Below are positions 9,181 to 17,838 of a stretch of 64,000 nucleotides of DNA, piece after piece. The stretch is taken from the NCBI RefSeq assembly GCF_041052385.1, contig NZ_CP163439.1, positions 9,785,001 through 9,849,000 of the forward strand. The letters are read 5' to 3'. The stretch comes from Streptomyces sp. R28. GTDB taxonomy: Bacteria > Actinomycetota > Actinomycetes > Streptomycetales > Streptomycetaceae. The position numbers were made by a program, and so were the translations under genes. Position 1 is the stretch's first letter. Each line of letters begins with the position of its first letter. Under the pieces are notes generated by a model that was given only the letters and a program-made list of their open reading frames with translations, was not told the origin of the DNA and ran no database searches.

Positions 9181-10200
9181 TCAGCCCTTGAGGGTGGCGG
9201 CAATTCCCTCGGCCAGTGGGATCGACGGAACGAATCCGAGGTCGGTGCGGGCCCGTTCGGCCGAGCACGTCCATGCTGTGCAGCGTAGTTCGCGGGTCTT
9301 GTCCCGGTTGAGTGGTGGTACGAAGCCACCCAGCCGCCCCAGTGCTTCGGCGCACTCGGCGACGGCTCGCGTAACGGCGTGCGGGACGGGGACCACCAGC
9401 GGAGGGCGGCGGCCCAGCGCGTCGGCCACTGTCCGGCAGATCCCGTGCCAGGTGTGTTCCGTGCCGTCCGAGACCGTGTAGACACCCGAGTCCGGGACGT
9501 CGGGGCACATCGTCCTGCCCCGAGTTGCGGCTGCGAGCAATGCAGTGCACAGGTCGTCGACGTGGATGACGGAGTAATGCCTCGGCCCGAAGCCGCTTTT
9601 GACGACGATCCCGCTGCGGATCATCGGCAGCAGCGACGGCAGAAACGCCGGGTCGCCCGGCCCGTACACGATGGGCGGACGGATCGCGACCACTGCCAGG
9701 CGGTCTGCGAGTTCTCGGACGGCGAGTTCTCCGGCGAGCTTGCTGCGTCCGTAATGCGAGACGGGGGCAGGTGGTTCGTCCTCGGTTCGCGGCTGCCCCG
9801 GCCGTGCGGGACCGCCGGCGGCCAGTGAGGAGCACACGACCAGGCGCGGCGGGGAGGCAAGCGAGGCCAGCGCCTTGGCGAGTCGTCCGGAGCCTGCCGA
9901 GTTGCAGCGCCAGTAGCCCTCGGCGGAGCGGGACTTGACCACGGCAGCGAGATGGAACACGCAGTCCGCAGCGGCGGCCGCCTCGCGCACCGCCTTGGCG
10001 CCCTCCGGGGTGGTGAGATCGCCCACGGTCAGTTGCGCGTCGGAGGGGAGGCCGTCTCGGACGGAGGTTTCTCGCACCAGGGCCGTGACCCGGGCGCCTT
10101 GTGCGGTGAGTCGGGCGCACAGGCGCCGTCCGACGAAGCCGGTGGCCCCGGTGATCAGAAACCGTTGTCCGGCGAGATCTTCGAAGCCGTGGCGGGTCAC
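9181..10200 (-). CDS. NAD(P)-dependent epimerase/dehydratase-like reductase (CerR candidate)
   Basis: This 339-residue extended SDR has the nucleotide-binding GATGFVGRRLC motif at about residue 18, a DLTTPEGAKAV acidic turn, FHLAAVV, and a YGRSK catalytic Tyr-x3-Lys near residue 170. This fold includes 3-beta-hydroxysteroid dehydrogenases and the CerR ceramide reductase, which in Caulobacter reduces the 3-keto group of a keto-ceramide. It is divergent from the acyl-activation operon starting at 10434, with about 230 bases between them that probably hold both promoters. Its place beside an SPT-like synthase and a ceramide-synthase-like acyltransferase favours a CerR role, but the substrate is inferred from context only. 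Confidence 0.72.
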   Translation of the reverse strand: MTRHGFEDLAGQRFLITGATGFVGRRLCARLTAQGARVTALVRETSVRDGLPSDAQLTVGDLTTPEGAKAVREAAAAADCVFHLAAVVKSRSAEGYWRCNSAGSGRLAKALASLASPPRLVVCSSLAAGGPARPGQPRTEDEPPAPVSHYGRSKLAGELAVRELADRLAVVAIRPPIVYGPGDPAFLPSLLPMIRSGIVVKSGFGPRHYSVIHVDDLCTALLAAATRGRTMCPDVPDSGVYTVSDGTEHTWHGICRTVADALGRRPPLVVPVPHAVTRAVAECAEALGRLGGFVPPLNRDKTRELRCTAWTCSAERARTDLGFVPSIPLAEGIAATLKG

Positions 10201-10433
10201 TGTACGACTTTCTGCTCGAAGTCCGCGCTGTGGCGGTGGTCGGCCTCGGCGGCTTGGTGCGCCTCGGTTCTGCGGGGGGTCGGGCTCCGCACCATGCCTG
10301 CCTTCGGGGTGGTCGTCACCAGGAACGGCACCGTATCACCGTAAGTACGCTATGTATTTGGCCTGTCACCTTCCGTTTCCGATCTCGTTGAAGAGGAGGC
10401 AGTCCTGAAAAGCGGTCAGAGGAGGACCAGTTG

Positions 10434-12203
10434 GTGGCGTACGACGGGGACCCTGCGCAGCCGTGCGCGACGTTGACCGAGGTTCTTCGCGCGCACGCTC
10501 GTTCGGGGGTGTCGGCCACGGTGGGGGCGGCGGGGGACGCGGAGATGTCCTATCCCGAGTTCTGGACGCGGGTCGTGGAGCGCGCCTCATGGTTCACCGG
10601 CCACGGGGTGAAGCGGGGCGACGCTGTCGCACTCGAGATGGACAGCACCACGGTGGCGATGACGGCGTCCTTGGCGATCCCGCTCTGCGGGGCTGTCCTG
10701 GTGCCGACCGGTGTGCCGAGAGGGCTCGGCGCCAATACCCAGGAACGGCTCCGGGCCCTGGCCGCGCTGCGGGTCGGCAGAGCGCGCTGGTATGTGTCGG
10801 ACGGCGCACCGATGATCGGCCCGGAAGAGAGTCGCGCCGCCGGCCTGAGGGTGGCGCATCTGTCTCTGGCAGAGGTGCCGGAGCGGGTCGCCGCCCACGG
10901 GGTGGAACCGACGCCCGATCCGGACGACGTCGCAGTGGTCCAGTTCAGTTCGGGCAGTCTCGCCGCCCCCAGAGGAATCGTCCTCACCCACCGCAACCTG
11001 GCCGTGAATCTGCGCGCCATCACCGAACGCATCGGGCTCATGGCAACCGGGCGCGCGGTGACGTGGCTCCCGCTCTCCCACGACATGGGCCTGATCGGCA
11101 GCTTCTGGGCCAGCCTCTACGCGGGATTCGCCTTCCGGGCGCTGCCGCCGGGTTCGTTCGTACGTGATCCGCTGCGCTGGATCGAGCAGTTGGGCGACTT
11201 TCGCGCCACGCACACCACCGGCCCTCCCTTCGCCTACGAGATGGCCGCTCGCGCCGCGGGGCGTGCGCCCGCCCGGCTGACCGGTATCGACCTGTCCGCG
11301 CTGAGCGTCGCCGTCATCGGCGCGGAGCGTGTCGCGCCGCGGCTCTGCGAGCGGTTCGAGAAGACGTTCGCCGGGCAGGGGATGCGCCGCCATGTGCTTC
11401 TGCCTGCTTACGGGTTGGCCGAGAACTGTGTCGCGGTCGCCTGCCGGGCACCGCTGGTCGGCTCGGTGGTGCGCCGCTTCGACACGGCCGCTCTGGAGCG
11501 CGGACGCCTTGTCCCGCTGCCACAGCCTCGATCCTCAACGGAGTCAGCCGACGGCAGCGGTGGCGGTGGCGTGCGGGAACTCATCGGCCACGGTGCCCCG
11601 TTGCCCGGCACCGAGGTGCGGATCGTCGCCCCGGACGGGCGAGAACTGCCCCAGGGACGAGTCGGCGAGATCCGGATCGGCGGAGCGTCGGCAGCCCGCT
11701 GGACGATCGGCCCCGACGGCGTACGACGCCCGGCGGCCGGGGACGACGGCCTCGTCCCGACCGGGGACCTCGGTGCGCTGGCCGACGGCGAGCTCTTCGT
11801 GATCGGGCGTTCGAAGGAAGCCGTGAAGTACGCCGGACGGCTGCTGGCCCCCACGGACATCGAGCAGACGGTTCTCGACGCCTCGCCGGAGACACTCGCC
11901 GCGGTCGCCGCGGTCGCCGTGGCGCGGGAAACAGCGGCGACCGAGGAACTCGTACTGTTCCTGGAGCTGGCGGATGCCCGAAGGACAGCCACAGGGGCGG
12001 CTGGCGAGGCCGCTGTGGTGAACAGTGCCCGGCTCACCGTACTTCGTGAGTTCCGGGTGCCGGTGAGCGATGTCTACATCGCACGGCGAGGCGCGCTCCC
12101 GCGGACGGCCAGCGGCAAGGTACGACGGCTCAGCCTGGGCGCCGCCGCCACGGCGGGAGAGCTTCCGCCCGGGGTACGACTGGCCGTCCCGGTGGAGTCC
12201 TGA
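10434..12203 (+). CDS. Fatty acyl-AMP ligase / acyl-ACP synthetase
   Basis: This ANL-superfamily adenylating enzyme has 589 residues. The AMP-binding loop reads VVQFSSGSLAAPRGIVLTH (about residue 178), with TWLPLSHDMGLIGSF after it, the adenine motif LPAYGLAENCVAV (about residue 322), TGDLG and a C-terminal LPRTASGKVRRLSL with the catalytic lysine. The FSSGS loop and the DMGLIG segment are typical of fatty acyl-AMP ligases that hand the acyl group to a carrier protein rather than CoA. AGGAGG precedes two adjacent start codons, TTG 10431 and GTG 10434, and spacing favours the GTG. The ACP gene follows directly, so the likely job is loading a fatty acid on that ACP. Confidence 0.82.
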   Translation: MAYDGDPAQPCATLTEVLRAHARSGVSATVGAAGDAEMSYPEFWTRVVERASWFTGHGVKRGDAVALEMDSTTVAMTASLAIPLCGAVLVPTGVPRGLGANTQERLRALAALRVGRARWYVSDGAPMIGPEESRAAGLRVAHLSLAEVPERVAAHGVEPTPDPDDVAVVQFSSGSLAAPRGIVLTHRNLAVNLRAITERIGLMATGRAVTWLPLSHDMGLIGSFWASLYAGFAFRALPPGSFVRDPLRWIEQLGDFRATHTTGPPFAYEMAARAAGRAPARLTGIDLSALSVAVIGAERVAPRLCERFEKTFAGQGMRRHVLLPAYGLAENCVAVACRAPLVGSVVRRFDTAALERGRLVPLPQPRSSTESADGSGGGGVRELIGHGAPLPGTEVRIVAPDGRELPQGRVGEIRIGGASAARWTIGPDGVRRPAAGDDGLVPTGDLGALADGELFVIGRSKEAVKYAGRLLAPTDIEQTVLDASPETLAAVAAVAVARETAATEELVLFLELADARRTATGAAGEAAVVNSARLTVLREFRVPVSDVYIARRGALPRTASGKVRRLSLGAAATAGELPPGVRLAVPVES

Positions 12204-12295
12204 ACCCTCGGCGTCCTGGCCGCTCGGCCTGACACGCACGGATTCCCGCCCCCGCTATCACCCGCAGACCAGAACAAGGCAGAGAAGAGGACACC

Positions 12296-12601
12296 GTGGA
12301 AACAGCCCCGACGTCGCCCGAGGCATTCCCTCAGGTCCCGGACCGGGAGGACCTCAAACAACGTCTCGCCGCTCGGCTGCGTATCGACGCGGCGGCGCTT
12401 TCCGAGAAAGCCACGCTTGATCAACTCGGGCTCGATTCACTGCTGTTGGCGGAGACGGTGGCCGACGTCGAGACCCGGTACCACGTGGAGTTCGACATGG
12501 CGGTCTTCGCCGAGAGCCTCGTACCCACTCTCCCTCTCGGCGCGTTCCTCGATCTGCTGGGCGAGGGGACGAGCCGGGGTTCCTCCCATGCCCGCGCCTG
12601 A
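12296..12601 (+). CDS. Acyl carrier protein
   Basis: A 101-residue carrier protein from GTG 12296. The phosphopantetheine site is the serine in LDQLGLDSLLLAETVADVE (about residue 48), the standard DSL context. The flanking helices LKQRLAARLRIDAAAL and AFLDLLGE complete the four-helix fold. Both N- and C-terminal extensions are longer than in the fatty-acid-synthase ACP, as usual for dedicated carrier proteins. It lies between the acyl-AMP ligase and two acyl-CoA dehydrogenase homologues, and its 3' end overlaps the next gene by 14 bases, so translation is probably coupled. It is the expected carrier of the acyl chain used by the SPT-like synthase. Confidence 0.88.
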   Translation: METAPTSPEAFPQVPDREDLKQRLAARLRIDAAALSEKATLDQLGLDSLLLAETVADVETRYHVEFDMAVFAESLVPTLPLGAFLDLLGEGTSRGSSHARA

Positions 12602-13538
12602 CCGGGGCAACGACGCGGGCCTGGGCGTGGCCGTGCTCACAACCGTCGCCCGACGGCTGACCCTGCACCTGCTCGACCGTCTGGTACCGGACGCCTCGGC
12701 ACGGCCGGACCGGGTGAGCACCGCACTGGGCCACACGACCACCCACGGCCTGTTGGGCACCCACTGCGACATCGCATTGCACGGCCCCCCGGGTCGCCTG
12801 GAGGCACACGGATACGCGGATCAGGTTCTCGGTCTGCCCGACGCCCGGGCAGTGCTCGCCGAGGGCATCCGCCGACATGACGAGTGTCCCGTACTGCTTC
12901 TGCTGCCCCTCGACACGGCGCACACGCAGGTACGGGAACAGCGATTCGGCGCCCTGGCCGGCGTCCGGTTCGCCAGGCTGGAGGTGACCGCTCTTCCCGT
13001 GCCCGACCATGCGCTGCTGGGCACCGTGGAGCAGCATGCTCCGTTGCTCGGCGACGCCGTGGCGGCCACCCGGCTGGCCCTCGCGCAACTGCTTACCGAC
13101 CTGGCCCAGCAGTCCGTCTCGGATGTTCTCGGATACGCGAGCCGCAGGCCGTTTCAGGACGGTGCCCTGGCGGACCGCCAGGCATTCCTGCACGCTGTGG
13201 CCGAAGCCACCGCCGAGGTGCGCATGTGCCACGCGGTGACGCGTCGCGCAGCCACCGCGGGCGGACCCGCCCAGTGGGACCGTGCTGTGCGGGCCGGGGT
13301 GTTCGTCTCCCGGGCCGTACCCCGGGCGGTGGGTACCGCCTGTCGGCTCTTCGGCGGGCGGGGGTTCATGGACGGGCATCCGATCGCTGCGGCCTACCGC
13401 GCGGCGGTCTTCGCCCCGGTGCTGGTCGGCGGAGAGCAGCGGCTGGTGCACAGCATGCGCGAAAGGCTGGCGGACGAGGTGTCCTTCCCGCAGACGGTCG
13501 GGCGGGCCCGCCAGCCGGTGGCGGGGAGTCCTCGGTGA
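12588..13538 (+). CDS. Acyl-CoA dehydrogenase-like protein, short subunit
   Basis: This 316-residue protein starts at ATG 12588 inside the end of the ACP gene. The C-terminal half has dehydrogenase features (ALAQLLTDLAQQSVSDVLGY, LFGGRGFMDGHPIAAAYR, VGGEQRLVHSMRERL). The N-terminal and middle domains are shortened and lack a clear FAD-binding TEP motif. Its stop overlaps the GTG of the full-length homologue downstream. In actinobacteria such unequal pairs often form heterotetramers in which one subunit supplies part of the FAD site (as in steroid-degrading FadE pairs), so an accessory-subunit role is my inference. The substrate is probably acyl-ACP or acyl-CoA in this pathway. Confidence 0.65.
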   Translation: MPAPDRGNDAGLGVAVLTTVARRLTLHLLDRLVPDASARPDRVSTALGHTTTHGLLGTHCDIALHGPPGRLEAHGYADQVLGLPDARAVLAEGIRRHDECPVLLLLPLDTAHTQVREQRFGALAGVRFARLEVTALPVPDHALLGTVEQHAPLLGDAVAATRLALAQLLTDLAQQSVSDVLGYASRRPFQDGALADRQAFLHAVAEATAEVRMCHAVTRRAATAGGPAQWDRAVRAGVFVSRAVPRAVGTACRLFGGRGFMDGHPIAAAYRAAVFAPVLVGGEQRLVHSMRERLADEVSFPQTVGRARQPVAGSPR

Positions 13539-14722
13539 AGCATGCCACGCCGTTGCGCGCTGCGACGATGCTCGATCCAAGCTCTCCCGCCGCGTTTCGC
13601 GAGTCGGCGCGCGCCTTGGTCGACGCCGAGATCACGCCCTATCTGGCGCGCTGGGAGCGGCAGGGGACCGTGACGCGTTCCCTGTTCGAAGCCATGGGCC
13701 GGGCCGGGGTGTTCGGCATCGGCGTACCCGTGGACCAGGGCGGACTGGGGCTGGACCTCGCCCATGGCATCGCGTTCGGCCGGGCCGTGATGCGTGAGCC
13801 GGCCGCCGGAGTGTGCACCAGTCTGTCGGTGCTGACGCACTTGGTAGCCCCTCTGCTGGCCGGCCACGGCACCCCCGGACAACGGGACAGGTGGCTGCGC
13901 CCGATCCTCGCGGGCGAGGCCGTCGCCTCGGTCGCGTTGACCGAGCCCGGCGGCGGCTCCGATCTGGTCCGCTCCGTTGCCGCCACGGCCCGGTCCGAAC
14001 CGGACGGGTGGGTCCTGCGGGGCGAGAAGACATTCATCACCAACGCGCCTCTCGCTGATGTCCTGATCGTCCTGGCCCGCACCACCCCCGGAGCCTCCGC
14101 CCTGGGTCTGACCCTGTTCCTCGTACCCGCTGATCTGCCCGGGGTCGTTGTCACGCCGCTCACGACGGCCGGGCTGCACACCTCCCCGACCGGACGGGTG
14201 AGCCTTGAGGACTGCCGCCTGCCCCGCGAAGCGGTGCTCGGACGCCCTGGCCTGGCCCTGGCCCTGCTGGCGGGAATCCTCCCGCAGGAGCGTCTGGCGA
14301 TCGCGGCGGGAGCCCTGGCCTGTGCTCGCTGGGCACTGGAACGAACGGCACGTCTGGTGGGTCCGACGGGCCAGGCGATGGCCGAACTTGCTTGGTGGGA
14401 CGCCGAACTCGAGGCGGCCGAGACTTTCGTCGACGTCACCGTGGAACAGATCGGAGGCGCCGACGACCAGTTGGACGCCGCGTTGGCCAAGACGGCCAGT
14501 GCCCGGCTGGCCCAGCGGGTCGTACAGGAATGTGCCCGGCTGTCCGGCCCCGACGCCTTCCGGGACGACGAGTCCGCCCCCGGCATGCTGACCGTGCTGC
14601 GTGATGTCCGCGTCTTCAGCGTGTACGGCGGCAGCTGCGAGACGGTCCGGGACATGGCCGCCACAGAGATTCTCCGAGGCGCACGCACCACCGGGCAAGG
14701 CCCGCACCACGCACAGGAGTGA
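13535..14722 (+). CDS. Acyl-CoA dehydrogenase
   Basis: A 395-residue flavoprotein from GTG 13535, which overlaps the preceding stop (GTGA). Domain order is normal: the N-terminal helical part, the FAD/substrate motif SVALTEPGGGSDLVRS followed by GEKTFITNAPLADV in the beta domain, then the C-terminal helical part ending VYGGSCETVRDMAATEIL. Catalysis would be alpha-beta desaturation of an acyl thioester, here possibly on the ACP. The short homologue just upstream is the probable partner subunit. A desaturase step is not part of the minimal ceramide pathway, so it may set the double-bond pattern of the lipid. The substrate is unknown. Confidence 0.8.
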   Translation: MKHATPLRAATMLDPSSPAAFRESARALVDAEITPYLARWERQGTVTRSLFEAMGRAGVFGIGVPVDQGGLGLDLAHGIAFGRAVMREPAAGVCTSLSVLTHLVAPLLAGHGTPGQRDRWLRPILAGEAVASVALTEPGGGSDLVRSVAATARSEPDGWVLRGEKTFITNAPLADVLIVLARTTPGASALGLTLFLVPADLPGVVVTPLTTAGLHTSPTGRVSLEDCRLPREAVLGRPGLALALLAGILPQERLAIAAGALACARWALERTARLVGPTGQAMAELAWWDAELEAAETFVDVTVEQIGGADDQLDAALAKTASARLAQRVVQECARLSGPDAFRDDESAPGMLTVLRDVRVFSVYGGSCETVRDMAATEILRGARTTGQGPHHAQE

Positions 14723-14731
14723 GAAAGCGAG

Positions 14732-16003
14732 ATGAGACCGCCGATGGAATTCGGTCCCGCACACAGCAGCACGCTCGACCTGGTGGACCGCTGGCAGCAG
14801 GAGGACACCTATCCGCTGTTTCCGCTGATCACGGAGGCCGCGACGACCCGGGCCCGGATCGGGGTGCCGCACGCCCGTCCCGGCTCGGGGAATGCCCACG
14901 GCCAGTCGGTCACCGTCTTCGGGTCCGCCGACTATCTCGGGCTTGCCCGGCATCCGCAGGTGCTGGAAGGCGCGCTCGCGGCCACCCGCCGGTTCGGCAC
15001 GGGCACGTACGGAACGCAGGCGGTCGGCGGATACACCCAGTTGCACCAGGAGTTGGAAGCCGCCGTGACCGCCTGGTCCGGGCGCCCGGCCGCGCTCCTC
15101 TTCCCGACCGGGATGCAGGCCAACCTGGGCGTACTCGGCACCCTGGCCGGACCTCGTGACCATGTCTTCGCCGACCGCTTCAACCATCAGTCGATCACCA
15201 TGGGGATCCGACTGTCCGGAGCCACCGCGCACGTCTTCCGGCACAACGACCCCCGACATCTGGCGGAGTTGCTCCGTGCGGCGCCCCAGCCGCAAGGGTC
15301 GGGGCGGCGGCTGATCGTCGTGGACGGCCTGTTCAGCGCCGACGGCGATCTCGCCCCGCTGTCGGAGATCGCCGATCTGGCCGAACAGTACGACGCCCTG
15401 CTGGTGGTGGACGAGGCGCACAGCGCGGGCACGCTAGGCCCTCAGGGGCGGGGCGTGGCCGAGTCGCTCGGTGTGCTGGACCGGGTCGATGTCATCACGG
15501 GTACGTTCAGCAAGGCGTTCGCCTCCACCGGAGGGTTCGTCTGTGCCGACGCCGACGTGGTGACGCTGCTCAGGCACTCGGCGGGCGCCTATCTGTTGTC
15601 CCTGGGCCTGCCGCCCGGCACGGTCGGGGCAGCACTCGCGGCGTTCTCGGTGCTGGCGGAAGAAGGGGCTGAGCGGCGGCGCAGGCTCCATGACAACGCG
15701 CGTACGCTGCGCGCCCGGCTGCATGCCGTCGGCGTCGCTACGGCCGACTCCGCCGCCCATGTGGTGGTGGTGCCGGTGGGCACCATGGACCGCACCGCGC
15801 GTGTCACCCGGCGACTGGCCGAACGCGGCCTGATGGTCTGCCCGTTGTTCCCGCCGGCCGTGCCGATCGGCGGAGCCCGGCTACGGCTCGGCGTCTGCTC
15901 GGAGCACACCGAGGAGGACATCGACCACGCGGTCGGCCTGATCGCCGCAGCCCTCACCGAGGACGAGGATGCGCGCGCGGAACCGATCAAGGGGACGGTG
16001 TGA
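14732..16003 (+). CDS. Alpha-oxoamine synthase, serine palmitoyltransferase-like
   Basis: This 423-residue PLP enzyme of the KBL/AONS/SPT family carries GTGTYGTQAVGGYTQLHQELE near residue 90, the cofactor-binding VVDEAHSAGTLG (about residue 230), and the Schiff-base lysine in TGTFSKAFASTGGF (about residue 258). These enzymes condense an acyl thioester with an amino acid (serine, alanine, glycine) and lose CO2. TFSKxxAS with GGF matches bacterial serine palmitoyltransferases better than BioF, and no other biotin gene is nearby. Neighbours (acyl-AMP ligase, ACP, GNAT-type acyltransferase) support the first committed step of a sphingoid-like base. The amino acid used cannot be read from sequence. 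It overlaps the next start by 4 bases. Confidence 0.78.
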   Translation: MRPPMEFGPAHSSTLDLVDRWQQEDTYPLFPLITEAATTRARIGVPHARPGSGNAHGQSVTVFGSADYLGLARHPQVLEGALAATRRFGTGTYGTQAVGGYTQLHQELEAAVTAWSGRPAALLFPTGMQANLGVLGTLAGPRDHVFADRFNHQSITMGIRLSGATAHVFRHNDPRHLAELLRAAPQPQGSGRRLIVVDGLFSADGDLAPLSEIADLAEQYDALLVVDEAHSAGTLGPQGRGVAESLGVLDRVDVITGTFSKAFASTGGFVCADADVVTLLRHSAGAYLLSLGLPPGTVGAALAAFSVLAEEGAERRRRLHDNARTLRARLHAVGVATADSAAHVVVVPVGTMDRTARVTRRLAERGLMVCPLFPPAVPIGGARLRLGVCSEHTEEDIDHAVGLIAAALTEDEDARAEPIKGTV

Positions 16004-17154
16004 CGGCCATGTCACGCGCCCTGGCCGATCCGCCCCGTGTCACGGTGGTGCGCAATTCCGCGCGGCGCCGGGAGTTCATTCGGCTGCCGTACCGGCTGTA
16101 CCGGGGCGACCCCTGCTGGGTGCCGCCCCTGGAGAGCGAGCGCAAGACGTTCCTCGACCCACGGAAGAACCCCTTCTTCGAGTTCGGCGACGCCGAACTG
16201 TTCCTCGCTCACCGGGGAGACCAGGCCGTCGGACGCGTCGCCGCCGTCCACAACCCCCGACACAACACCCACCACGGGGGCAGCGACGGATTCTTCGGGC
16301 TCTTCGAGTGCGCGGACGACCCCGATGCGGCCCAGGCGCTGTTCGAGGCCGTCGGGGACTGGCTGCGCGGGCGCGGGCTCACCTCGTCGGTGGGACCGGT
16401 GAGCTTCTCGACCAATGGCGAATGCGGCACGCTCGTAGAGGGTTTCTCCACGTCGCCGACCGTCCTGATGCCGTACAACCCGCCCCATCACGACAAGTTG
16501 CTGCTGTCCTGCGGATTCACCAAGGCCAAGGACCTGTGGGCCTGGGAGTGGACCACGCAAGCGCCGGTGGACGGCGCCGTCACCCGGCTCGCGCAATGGG
16601 CGCAAGAGCGCGGTGGCGTCCGCGTACGATCGCTCGATCTCAGAGACTTCGATGCCGAGGAGCGACGGCTGCGGGAGATCTACACCCACGCCTGGGAACG
16701 GAACTGGGGCTTCGTACCCCCCACGGAGCGCGAGTTCCGCCACCTCACGGCACAGCTTCGGCGAATCGTCCGGCCCGAACTGGTGCTGGTCGCGGAGGTG
16801 GACAGGGACCCGGCGGCATTCTGCCTGGCCGTCCCCGACGCCAACCAGGCGCTGAAGGCGGCCGGTGGCCGCCTGACCCGATACGGGCTGCCCATCGGCC
16901 TGATCAGGGCCACCAGAGCCGCCCGCAGGATCGACCGGTGCCGACTGATCGCCCTGGGAGTGAAACCGGAATACCGGAACCGGGGCCTCGACGCGCTGCT
17001 GTACACGCGCCTCGCCCAGGCCGGACGCCAACTCGGCTACAGAGGCGGTGAGTTGTCATGGGTCCTGGAGGACAACTCCGCCATGAACCAGGCCATCGCG
17101 CGGATGGGAGCGCAGCGGTCCAAGACCTATCGGATCTATCGGCGGCCCCTGTGA
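16000..17154 (+). CDS. GNAT-fold acyltransferase resembling bacterial ceramide synthase (bCerS)
   Basis: The 384 residues start at GTG 16000, overlapping the synthase stop; ATG 16009 is an alternative. It opens with FIRLPYRLYRGDPCWVPPLESE, then DPRKNPFFEFGDAELFLAHR, GPVSFSTNGECGTLVEGF and WERNWGFVPPTEREF, and ends LSWVLEDNSAMNQAIARMG and KTYRIYRRPL. These are signature stretches of the large GNAT-like family that includes the Caulobacter ceramide synthase, which N-acylates the keto-sphingoid base. The family also occurs outside sphingolipid clusters, so context matters: it is translationally coupled to an SPT-like gene and followed by a ceramide-type 2-hydroxylase. N-acylation of the condensed base is the most likely role. 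Confidence 0.7.
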   Translation: MTAMSRALADPPRVTVVRNSARRREFIRLPYRLYRGDPCWVPPLESERKTFLDPRKNPFFEFGDAELFLAHRGDQAVGRVAAVHNPRHNTHHGGSDGFFGLFECADDPDAAQALFEAVGDWLRGRGLTSSVGPVSFSTNGECGTLVEGFSTSPTVLMPYNPPHHDKLLLSCGFTKAKDLWAWEWTTQAPVDGAVTRLAQWAQERGGVRVRSLDLRDFDAEERRLREIYTHAWERNWGFVPPTEREFRHLTAQLRRIVRPELVLVAEVDRDPAAFCLAVPDANQALKAAGGRLTRYGLPIGLIRATRAARRIDRCRLIALGVKPEYRNRGLDALLYTRLAQAGRQLGYRGGELSWVLEDNSAMNQAIARMGAQRSKTYRIYRRPL

Positions 17155-17199
17155 TCAGAGGGCTGAGGCACACGCTGAAGCACACGAAGGTGAGACACG

Positions 17200-17838
17200 A
17201 TGACAGCGAACGAGTCACTGCGGTGTGCGGAGAGCGCCGGGCGGGCGGACCGGCTGCGCGCGTCTCCGCCCATGTTCCGCTCACGCTTCCTCGACCGCTT
17301 CACCCGTGTGCATCCCGCCGTACCCCCGTTGTTGCACGGCCCTGCCGTCCTGCTGCTGCTCGCCTGGGCGGGCCGGCACACAGGGGCGCTCCTGCTCCTG
17401 GCGTACGTTCTGCTCGGCTACGGAGTATGGACGCTGACCGAGTACTGGGTGCACCGGGTGCTGTTCCACTTCACCCCGCGCAGTGCGTGGGGGCGCCGGG
17501 CACACTGGATGGTGCACGGGGTCCACCACGACCACCCCAACGATCCCCGGCGGCTGGTCATGCCCCCCTCGGTCAGCGTCCCCGGCGCATACGGCGCCTA
17601 CGAGCTGTTTCACCTACTGGCCGGAGCGGGGCCGGGCGCCGCCCTGACCGGCGGATTCGTCGCGGGCTACGTGGTGTACGACGTCCTGCACTTCCACATG
17701 CACCACCACCGCCCGTCCACGACTCTGGGCCGACGCCTGCGCAACCGCCATCTGCGCCACCACTTCCAGGACGAACGGCGCGGGTTTGGCGTGAGTTGCC
17801 CCTACTGGGACCACGTCTTCGGTACCGCCCCGCGCTGA
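17200..17838 (+). CDS. Fatty-acid 2-hydroxylase-like di-iron membrane enzyme
   Basis: This 212-residue membrane protein (hydrophobic span about residues 43-75) belongs to the fatty-acid hydroxylase superfamily. The di-iron histidine boxes are complete: HRVLFHF, HGVHHDHPND followed by RLVMPPSVS, HFHMHHHRP, and RHLRHHFQ followed by GFGVSCPYWDHVFGT. The spacing, the LVMPP segment and the GFGV...WDxVFGT ending are those of Scs7/FA2H enzymes, which 2-hydroxylate the N-acyl chain of ceramides, rather than of sterol desaturases or beta-carotene hydroxylases. It follows the bCerS-like gene by 45 bases in the same direction and converges with the exporter gene, overlapping its end by 37 bases. Confidence 0.78.
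   Translation: MTANESLRCAESAGRADRLRASPPMFRSRFLDRFTRVHPAVPPLLHGPAVLLLLAWAGRHTGALLLLAYVLLGYGVWTLTEYWVHRVLFHFTPRSAWGRRAHWMVHGVHHDHPNDPRRLVMPPSVSVPGAYGAYELFHLLAGAGPGAALTGGFVAGYVVYDVLHFHMHHHRPSTTLGRRLRNRHLRHHFQDERRGFGVSCPYWDHVFGTAPR

Noticed and set aside
13394..15421. 675-codon minus-strand frame across the dehydrogenase and synthase genes
   Set aside because: It is a shadow of three well-supported plus-strand genes; no family resemblance and no start signal.
14732..16003. BioF (8-amino-7-oxononanoate synthase) for biotin synthesis
   Set aside because: Same enzyme family, but no other biotin genes are near and the neighbours are lipid enzymes. The SPT-like reading fits better, though the substrate is unproven.
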